From JASHVB01 sp049522565 (GTDB lineage: Bacteria; Pseudomonadota; Alphaproteobacteria; Acetobacterales; Acetobacteraceae), in the NCBI GenBank assembly GCA_049522565.1, contig JBEKNT010000083.1, positions 1 to 19,485 of the forward strand: 19,485 bases of DNA, in the 5' to 3' direction. A program made the position numbers and the translations under genes. Below, in pieces: positions 14,217-19,485 of this stretch. The notes beneath the pieces are model-generated. The model saw only the letters and a list, made by a program, of their open reading frames with translations. It ran no database searches and was not told the origin of the DNA. Position 1 is the stretch's first letter; the number at the start of each line of letters is the position of its first letter.

Positions 14217-15185
14217 TCACCCCGCCGAGGCATCCACGAATGCCGGCAGCCCCGCCTCGACTGTTGCGCGCGGCAGATCGCGCGTGATGAACATCAGCCG
14301 CGAGCAGCGCGGATTGCCGTCCTGCCAGGCGGCCAGCGGCATCGGCGGATGCAGCAGATGCCCCACGCTGTGGATTGTCACCGGCCGGTCCTGCGCTTGC
14401 AGATGCAGGATGCCCTTCATGCGTAGCATTGCGGCGCCGTGGGTAAGGATCAGCCGCTCCAGCCATGCCACCACCTCTGCCCGGGGCAGCGGCCCGTCGA
14501 GGGTCAGGCAGAACGCCTCGATGCGTGCGTCGCGCCCGGCGGGGTCGAGCGAATGCCCGGCGCGATCTGCCGCGGCAAAGGCTTCGGCATCCAGCCAGGC
14601 CCGCATGTCGGGGGCCTGGCCCGTTGGATCGAACAGCCCGCCGCCCAGAACAAGCGCGGGATCCGCCACGCCATGCCGCACCGCAACGATCGAAGCGCTC
14701 GGGTTGAGCCGCCGCAATCGCGCGCGAAGGTCGGGCGGATCGGCCTGGTCGGTCTGGCTCAGTACGATCCGGTCGGCCACCGCGACCTGCTGCACCGCCT
14801 TGTCCCGCTCGTCCAGCGCCGCAACGCCGTTGACCGCGTCCACCACGGTGACGATGCTGTCCAGCCGATAGGCGCTGGCGGCAACCATGTCGCTCAGCAG
14901 CGTCGCCAGGATCGGTCCGGGATCGGCCAGGCCGGTGGTTTCGATCACCACACGCCGGACCTCGTCGCGCCGCACCCGAGGCAGCATCGCCCGCAGGGCT
15001 CGCGCCACGTCGTCGCGCGGGGCGCAACACGGGCAGCCGGCGTTCCACCAGATGGGGGGATCGGGTTGTGCCGCCACCACCGCCGTGTCGGCCATGCCCG
15101 GCTGGCGCAGCAGGTGGTGCAGCAGCGTGGTCTTGCCGGCGCCGGGGAGGCCGATCAACACGGTGATCGGGGTGATCTCAGCCAT
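14217..15185 (-). CDS. CobW/COG0523 GTPase, putative zinc chaperone
   Basis: This 322-residue protein is of the G3E P-loop family that delivers metals to target proteins. The P-loop GLPGAGKTT is at 12-20, a CxCC metal motif GCPCC at 50-54 (Cys51, Cys53, Cys54), and the Walker B-like stretch VVIETTGLADP at 79-89. The base-specificity motif reads SQTD (143-146) in place of the usual NKxD/SKxD. The C-terminal CobW domain includes MLRMKGILHLQ and RLMFITRDLP. The segment between P-loop and CxCC is short (about 30 residues) and lacks the usual NEFGxxGID motif. The start overlaps the hisI stop by 8 bases, so translation is coupled. The position next to hisI and zur supports a zinc role; that is inference. 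Confidence 0.88.
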   Translation of the reverse strand: MAEITPITVLIGLPGAGKTTLLHHLLRQPGMADTAVVAAQPDPPIWWNAGCPCCAPRDDVARALRAMLPRVRRDEVRRVVIETTGLADPGPILATLLSDMVAASAYRLDSIVTVVDAVNGVAALDERDKAVQQVAVADRIVLSQTDQADPPDLRARLRRLNPSASIVAVRHGVADPALVLGGGLFDPTGQAPDMRAWLDAEAFAAADRAGHSLDPAGRDARIEAFCLTLDGPLPRAEVVAWLERLILTHGAAMLRMKGILHLQAQDRPVTIHSVGHLLHPPMPLAAWQDGNPRCSRLMFITRDLPRATVEAGLPAFVDASAG

Positions 15186-15591
15186 GCGTGTGGCCGGGCC
15201 CGTAGAGTTGCTCGGGCGAGACCAGCGGTGCGGCGATCTCCACCAGCGCGCCGTCGCGCACTGCGCGGAAGAAGCAGGAGCGCCGGCCTGTGTGGCACGC
15301 CACGCCTTCCTGCGCGACCATCAGCAACAGGGTATCGCCGTCGCAATCGACGCGGAGTTCGCGCAGTTGCTGCACCTGACCCGACGTCTCACCTTTACGC
15401 CACAACGCGTTGCGACTGCGGCTGAAATAGCAGACCCGGCCGGTCGCGAGCGTCTCCGTCACCGCCGCGCGGTTCATCCAGGCGAGCATCAGAACCTCGC
15501 CGGTATCGTGCTGCTGGGCGATGGCGGGCACCAGGCCCTGCGCATCGAACCGGATCGCCGCCAGGACGGCATCTGTGGCATCTGCGTTCAT
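15178..15591 (-). CDS. hisI: Phosphoribosyl-AMP cyclohydrolase
   Basis: HisI opens the purine ring of phosphoribosyl-AMP, the third step of histidine synthesis. The 137-residue protein has the full signature: GEVLMLAWMN, VCYFSRSRNALWRKGETSG, and VDCDGDTLLLMVAQEG followed by ACHTGRRSCFFR. The catalytic zinc ligands are Cys83, Cys99 and Cys106, and the aspartates of DCDGD (82, 84, 86) bind magnesium. It is the cyclohydrolase alone, without the HisE pyrophosphohydrolase domain. ATG 15591 is taken as start; ATG 15603, four codons upstream, is equally possible. It is the first gene of a coupled pair with cobW and is divergent from zur across only 45 bases. Confidence 0.95.
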   Translation of the reverse strand: MNADATDAVLAAIRFDAQGLVPAIAQQHDTGEVLMLAWMNRAAVTETLATGRVCYFSRSRNALWRKGETSGQVQQLRELRVDCDGDTLLLMVAQEGVACHTGRRSCFFRAVRDGALVEIAAPLVSPEQLYGPGHTHG

Positions 15592-15636
15592 GGATGCTAA
15601 CATGCGACTTCGTCGCCGTCCCGCAAAGGAGGCCGC

Positions 15637-16104
15637 ATGGGGTTCTCGCCCCGCACCGAGACATTGCTGCACCGCGCGGGGGAGATCTGTGCCGCGCGCG
15701 GCGCCCGGCTGACCGATTTGCGGCGCGAAGTGCTGGGGCTGATCCTGGACGCCGAGGGTCCCACCGGCGCCTACGACTTGCTCGACCGGTTGCGCGGCTC
15801 GCGCGGCGGTGCGGCACCGCCCACGGTGTATCGCGCGTTGGATTTCCTGTTGGAGCAGGGGCTGGTGCACAAGCTGGAGCGGTTGTCCGCGTTCGTCGGC
15901 TGCGTGGCGCACGAGCAAGAGCATGCGGCGCAGTTCCTGATCTGCCGCACCTGCGGCCGGGTGACGGAGCTGGAGGACCACGAATTGGCGCACGCGCTGG
16001 CCGACGCGGCGGAGCGGCTGGGCTTCACCGTCGGCAAGGCGACGATCGAGGCCGAGGGTCAGTGCGCCGCCTGTGCCTCGGGTGGCGGGAGTGCGCGCGC
16101 ATGA
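15637..16104 (+). CDS. zur: Fur-family transcriptional regulator, Zur type
   Basis: The 155-residue protein has the Fur-family layout. A winged helix covers 20-85 (RLTDLRREVLGLI, PPTVYRALDFLLEQGLVHKL). A dimerisation domain has structural zinc pairs Cys103/Cys106 (ICRTCG) and Cys143/Cys146 (CAAC). Possible regulatory-zinc ligands His78, Cys89, His96 and Glu111 match the His-Cys-His-Glu set of E. coli Zur, and Cys89 favours Zur over Fur. A strong AAAGGAGG lies 4 bases before the ATG. Zur represses zinc uptake and zinc-sparing genes when zinc is sufficient. It overlaps the next gene by ATGA and is divergent from hisI-cobW, which it may control. Confidence 0.9.
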   Translation: MGFSPRTETLLHRAGEICAARGARLTDLRREVLGLILDAEGPTGAYDLLDRLRGSRGGAAPPTVYRALDFLLEQGLVHKLERLSAFVGCVAHEQEHAAQFLICRTCGRVTELEDHELAHALADAAERLGFTVGKATIEAEGQCAACASGGGSARA

Positions 16105-16847
16105 CGCTGCTCGCCACCGCCGAGGCGGCTCGGGCCACCCGCCGGCGTGCCACGGCGGGCGACGGCATGGGCTTTTGGCACACGCTGTATCTCGGCACGA
16201 CGCGCTACAACATGGCGGCCGGCGAGGCCGATCCGCCGCCCGACGCGGTGTTCCCGATGGCCTTCCTGGTAGAGCAAGACCCGGGCGAGGTGGCGAACGC
16301 GCATTTCCACCAGGCGGACCAGTTCCAGGTTGTGGTTGCCGGCGAGGGGACGCTGGGGACGCATCGGGTGCGGCCGGTCTCGGTGCATTTCGCCGGGGCA
16401 TTCACCTCGTATGGGCCGATCCGCGCAGGCGCGGCGGGGCTGACCTATTTCACCTTGCGCAACGGCTTCGACCCCGGCGCACGCTACATGATGCGCAGCG
16501 AGAACCGGGCGGCGCTGCGAACGGTGCCCGGGCGGAAGCATCGCGAGGCGGTGGCCGGACCTTTGGGCGCCGGCGACAGCGCGATGCTGCTGGGACCGGA
16601 GGCGGACGGCATGGCCGCCTGGTGCTATCGGGTGGGGCCGGGCGAAGCCTTGCGCGGTTCGGCGCCGGTTGACGGGCGCGGTCAATACTGGCTGGTCGTT
16701 GACGGCGCGTTGCGGCGGGACGGGGTGACGCTCGGGCCGCTGTCCTGCGCCTTCGTTCATCCGGAGGATGCGCCGTTCGGGGCCACCGGCGGGCCGGCGG
16801 GAGCCACCGTGCTGGCGATGCAGTTTCCCCGGCGGGGAGGGGGCTGA
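16101..16847 (+). CDS. Cupin-like protein translationally coupled to zur, function unknown
   Basis: The ATG overlaps the zur TGA (ATGA), so the 248-residue product is made with Zur. A cupin-like motif ANAHFHQADQFQVVVAGEGTLG (about 66-85; His68, His70, Gln74) indicates a beta-barrel with a possible metal site. A second barrel half may lie around WCYRVGPGEALRG and QYWLVVDGALRRDGVTLGPLSCAFVHPEDAPF (about 175-225), which would make it bicupin-like. It has no signal peptide or membrane segment. The precise family is not recognised. Coupling to zur suggests a metal-related or zinc-regulated role, which is inference. Confidence 0.75.
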   Translation: MTLLATAEAARATRRRATAGDGMGFWHTLYLGTTRYNMAAGEADPPPDAVFPMAFLVEQDPGEVANAHFHQADQFQVVVAGEGTLGTHRVRPVSVHFAGAFTSYGPIRAGAAGLTYFTLRNGFDPGARYMMRSENRAALRTVPGRKHREAVAGPLGAGDSAMLLGPEADGMAAWCYRVGPGEALRGSAPVDGRGQYWLVVDGALRRDGVTLGPLSCAFVHPEDAPFGATGGPAGATVLAMQFPRRGGG

Positions 16848-16856
16848 CGCGGCATT

Positions 16857-16968
16857 GTCGTTGCGCGGCGTGCAGCGGTCCCTGGGCTTGACCCGGGGAA
16901 ACAATCCTTCTCCCGGGAGCGGCGCGCGCTTATCAGGCGGGCTTCGTCGCTGCGGGCCGCGCAATGAC
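16857..16968. repeat. Palindromic intergenic element of about 112 bp
   Basis: 16857-16877 (GTCGTTGCGCGGCGTGCAGC...) and 16948-16968 are inverted copies matching at about 18 of 21 positions. The interior (CCTGGGCTTGACCCGGGG, CTTCTCCCGGGAG) has further small hairpins. The CGTCATTGCG-type ends resemble dispersed intergenic repeats common in alphaproteobacterial genomes. It is a different family from the other repeats in this window. Confidence 0.65.
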
Positions 16969-17022
16969 GGACGGCAACGCCAAAGCCAGTCGCTCCCCCC
17001 TCCGGCAGAACTCGCAGCACGC

Positions 17023-17574
17023 ATGACTCGCATCCACGTCCTCGGCGCCTCCGGTTCCGGCACCACCACCCTGGGCGCCGCGCTGGCGGCAAGGCTCGGC
17101 TGTCCGCACGAGGACACCGACGACCATTTCTGGCTGCCGACCGACCCACTGTTCACCACACGCCGCCCGGCGGAGGCCCGACTGGCCCGGCTGCTGCCGC
17201 GGCTTGCCGGTGCGACCTGGGTCTTGTCGGGCTCCGCGCTCAAATGGGGGGCATCGTTGGAACCGCTCTACGACCTGGTGGTTTTCCTGCGGCTCGATCC
17301 CGCGCTGCGCATGGCGCGTCTGTGCCGGCGCGAGGCCGAGCGTTACGGCGCCCGCATCGCACCGGGCGGCGACATGGTGGTGGCGAGCCACGCGTTTCTC
17401 GACTGGGCGGAAAGCTACGATACCGCGGGGCCGGAGCACCGCAGCCTAGCGGCGCATGAGCGATGGCTCGCCGAGCGGACCTGCCCGGTGCTTCGGCTGA
17501 CCTCCACGTCTCCGGTCGAGGACCTGGTGGCCGCGGTGCTGGGTCACCTTTCGGCCGGCGCCCGACTGGTGTAG
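17023..17574 (+). CDS. P-loop kinase-like (adenylate kinase related) protein
   Basis: This 183-residue protein starts MTRIHVLGASGSGTTTLGAAL. The Walker A loop is GASGSGTTT (8-16), with threonine where the catalytic lysine is expected. As I recall this is characteristic of a group of kinase-like proteins annotated as adenylate kinase or AAA proteins. EDTDDHFWLPTDPLFTTRRP (30-49) and VLSGSALKWG resemble their substrate and Walker B regions, and a lid-like basic stretch RMARLCRREAERYG follows. ATG 17023 is the natural start; an upstream in-frame extension crosses the palindromic element. It lies 30 bases before hisG and may share its transcript. The nucleotide substrate is unknown. Confidence 0.8.
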   Translation: MTRIHVLGASGSGTTTLGAALAARLGCPHEDTDDHFWLPTDPLFTTRRPAEARLARLLPRLAGATWVLSGSALKWGASLEPLYDLVVFLRLDPALRMARLCRREAERYGARIAPGGDMVVASHAFLDWAESYDTAGPEHRSLAAHERWLAERTCPVLRLTSTSPVEDLVAAVLGHLSAGARLV

Positions 17575-17604
17575 ACGCCCGCGCATTCTGCCGCCGGAGA
17601 TTGC

Positions 17605-18300
17605 ATGACCGCACCCTATCCTGCCTCGGCGCTGGAACCGGAACTGACCGGGCCGTTGGTGATGGCACTGCCGAAAGGGCGGATCCTGGCCGAGGCCGGC
17701 CAGGTGCTGGCCCGCGCCGGTGTGCATCCGTCGCCCGACTACGCCGACGAGGAGAGCCGCCGCCTGCGGTTTCCCACCGACGACCCCGGTCTCGACGTGA
17801 TCCGCGTCCGGCCGTTCGATGTCGCCACCTTCGTCGCGTTCGGCGCGGCGCAGCTTGGCATCTGCGGTGCCGACGTGCTGATGGAGTTCGACTATCCGGA
17901 AATCTACGCCCCGCTGGACCTGGGCATCGGCCGCTGCCGGGTCTCGGTCGCCGAGCCGGCGGCAACCGCCGGCAGCGACGATCCGTCGCGCTGGTCGCGG
18001 GTGCGGGTGGCGACGAAATACCCGAACATCGCCCGGCGGCATTTCGCCGGCCGCGGCGTGCATGCCGAGGTGGTGCACCTGAACGGCGCGATGGAGTTGG
18101 CGCCGGGGCTGGGGCTGGCGCGGCTGATCGTCGATCTGGTGCAGACCGGTTCGACGCTGAAGGCCAACGGCCTGGTGGAGACCGAGGTGATCGCGCCGAT
18201 CACCAGCCGGCTGATCGTCAACCGCACCGCGCTGAAGACCCAGCCGGAGGCGATCGGCGCCTGGATCGCGCGCTTCCGCGCCGCGCTGGGGCAGGGTTAG
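17605..18300 (+). CDS. hisG: ATP phosphoribosyltransferase, short form
   Basis: HisG catalyses the first step of histidine synthesis, joining ATP and PRPP. The 231-residue length shows the short form, which lacks the C-terminal regulatory domain and normally works with HisZ; no hisZ is in the window. Recognisable stretches are VMALPKGRILAEA, VIRVRPFDVATFVAFGAAQLGICGADVL, RVATKYPNIARRHF, HLNGAMELAPGLGLARLIVDLVQTGSTLKANGL (PRPP-binding loop) and EVIAPITSRLIVNR. The start ATG has GGAG 5 bases upstream. hisD follows on the same strand after a long gap. Confidence 0.95.
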   Translation: MTAPYPASALEPELTGPLVMALPKGRILAEAGQVLARAGVHPSPDYADEESRRLRFPTDDPGLDVIRVRPFDVATFVAFGAAQLGICGADVLMEFDYPEIYAPLDLGIGRCRVSVAEPAATAGSDDPSRWSRVRVATKYPNIARRHFAGRGVHAEVVHLNGAMELAPGLGLARLIVDLVQTGSTLKANGLVETEVIAPITSRLIVNRTALKTQPEAIGAWIARFRAALGQG

Positions 18301-18782
18301 GGCTGCGAGCGCCACAACCGCCGCAGAGCACCACGCCGGGGAAACGGTGGATCTGCTTCAGAATTTCGCTCGACCCGTCGCCCCGCACATCGTGGCGCCT
18401 CGACGCGGGTGGCCCTTCGTGGCCCTCGGTCGGTTCCCTGCCGGGCAGGTGTTGCAGTGCCGCGGACAGGCCGCGACGATCGTGCGAGTCCGGGAGCCTT
18501 TGCTCCGGGCCGTCTCACCCGGTGCATCCGTGTCGCGCATCCTGCAAAGCGAGACGCCAGTGAGACGATCCCGCGGCGACACGGCCGCCGCGCCCCGGCT
18601 GCGTCGTGCTGGGGACCGGGTGGGGTGGCCGATCGCAGGTGCCGCCGTTAAGTTCCGTCCGCAGCGTCAGCCGGGCCGCCGCCCGCCCGTTATGTGGCAC
18701 CCGGACGGTCACGGATGCTCCCGGATCGTGGCCCGTCCGCGGGGCGATGCCGGCAAGAGACCTGCATTCATCGGGTGATTCC
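18301..18782. other. 482-bp region between hisG and hisD without a recognisable gene
   Basis: Open frames are present in several phases but none resembles a protein or has a convincing ribosome site. There are small hairpins, CCTGCCGGGCAGG at about 18437-18449 and CCGGGAGC-CTTT-GCTCCGGG at 18490-18509, without T-tracts. I see no match to tRNA, tmRNA, RNase P RNA or a common riboswitch core. It might hold an unannotated RNA, a leader for hisD, or decayed coding DNA. Confidence 0.5.
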
Positions 18783-19485
18783 ATGGTCCGACTCTCCACC
18801 ACCACCGCCGATTTTCCCTCCGCCTTCGCCGCCCTGCTCGCGCAGGCCCGGGACACCACCGAGGACGTCGGCCGGCCGGTTGCCGCCATCATCGCCGACA
18901 TCCGCATCCGCGGCGATGCCGCCCTGCTCGACTACACCGCCCGCTTCGACCGCCTGACCCTCACGCCCGATCGTCTGCGCGTCGCGGCGGACGAGATCGA
19001 CACCGCCGTCGCCGCCATCCCGACCGACCTCGCCGCCGCGCTGGATCTGGCCGCCACGCGGATCGAGGCGTTTCATCGCGCCCAGCTTCCCGCCGACCTG
19101 CGCGTCACCGACGCCGCTGGCCTGACGCTGGGCATGCGTTGGAATCCGTTGGACGCGGTGGGTCTCTATGTGCCGGGCGGCAAGGCGGCCTACCCGTCTT
19201 CCGTGCTGATGAACGCCATCCCGGCCCGGGTCGCCGGCGTCACGCGTATCGCCATGTGTGTGCCGACCCCCGACGGCGCGCTGCATCCTCTGGTGTTGGC
19301 GGCCGCGCGCCGCGCCGGGGTGACGGAAATCTACCGCGTCGGCGGCGCCCAGGCGGTGGCCGCGCTGGCCTACGGCACCGCCAGCATCGCCCCGGTGGAT
19401 CGGATCGTCGGCCCCGGCAACGCCTATGTCGCCGAGGCGAAGCGCCAGGTATTCGGCCATGTCGGCATCGACTCCATCGCCGGCC
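18783..19485 (+). CDS. hisD: Histidinol dehydrogenase, N-terminal part (cut by window end)
   Basis: HisD oxidises histidinol to histidine in two NAD-dependent steps, the end of the pathway. The visible 234 residues include the N-terminal domain (VAAIIADIRIRGDAALLDYTARFD), NPLDAVGLYVPGGKAAYPSSVLMNAIPARVAGV and IYRVGGAQAVAALAYGTASIAPVDRIVGPGNAYVAEAKRQVFGHVGIDSIAG, all canonical. The zinc ligands lie beyond the window end. The ATG at 18783 (MVRLSTTTADF) has no strong ribosome site. The frame is intact to the last base. Confidence 0.96.
   Translation, partial: MVRLSTTTADFPSAFAALLAQARDTTEDVGRPVAAIIADIRIRGDAALLDYTARFDRLTLTPDRLRVAADEIDTAVAAIPTDLAAALDLAATRIEAFHRAQLPADLRVTDAAGLTLGMRWNPLDAVGLYVPGGKAAYPSSVLMNAIPARVAGVTRIAMCVPTPDGALHPLVLAAARRAGVTEIYRVGGAQAVAALAYGTASIAPVDRIVGPGNAYVAEAKRQVFGHVGIDSIAG

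Noticed and set aside
15604..16401. Minus-strand extension of the hisI frame opposite zur and the cupin gene
   Set aside because: It is in frame with hisI but antisense to well-supported genes and has no family resemblance; HisI homology begins at the ATG at 15591 or 15603.
18490..18509. GC-rich hairpin as a terminator for hisG
   Set aside because: The stem has a mismatch, there is no T-tract, and it lies about 190 bases after the stop.

Overview
The window is high-GC DNA (I estimate well above 60 percent), densely coding, from an alphaproteobacterium. The short-form HisG, the EncFtn/encapsulin pair resembling that of Rhodospirillum, the Zur-type regulator and the many GC-rich palindromic repeats suggest Rhodospirillales, most likely an Acetobacteraceae member. 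That placement is an inference from gene content. There is no rRNA, tRNA, CRISPR array, integrase or transposase.

Layout. (1) 1-4819, minus strand: from a sigma70-like promoter at 4791-4819 come two overlapping genes for small membrane proteins of unknown function, an MFS transporter, then an encapsulated ferritin (EncFtn) gene and its encapsulin shell gene. Next is a cluster of palindromic repeats and an RNase R-like gene. This rnr lacks the usual N-terminal winged-helix region, has a repeat read in frame, and runs off the window. (2) 5081-8641, plus strand: a trimodular glycosyltransferase (GT2 plus two GT4-like parts) with an N-terminal repeat region. (3) 8715-10835, minus strand: map, a small cupin and radC. 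(4) 10836-11304: a gene-free stretch holding a 187-bp nested inverted repeat. (5) 11305-13844: a divergent pair, an MFS sugar-porter-like transporter and a luciferase-like monooxygenase, with operator-like palindromes between them. (6) 14217-16847: a compact divergent zinc cluster, hisI-cobW on the minus strand and zur-cupin on the plus strand. (7) 16857-19485, plus strand: a palindromic element, a P-loop kinase-like protein, hisG, an unusual 482-bp gap, and the start of hisD (cut by the window end).

How the genes work together. EncFtn oxidises ferrous iron inside the encapsulin shell, giving an iron store. HisI, HisG and HisD belong to histidine synthesis. HisI is a zinc enzyme encoded in overlap with a COG0523 GTPase and divergently from Zur, which suggests zinc-dependent control or zinc delivery.

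The most unusual property of the window is its load of palindromic repeats. Two families recur: a CTCTCCCGC/GCGGGAGAG hairpin and a C-rich/G-rich family around TTGTGGG. In three places (rnr, encapsulin, glycosyltransferase) a repeat is part of an open reading frame and supplies internal or C-terminal residues, and in the latter two the stop codon.
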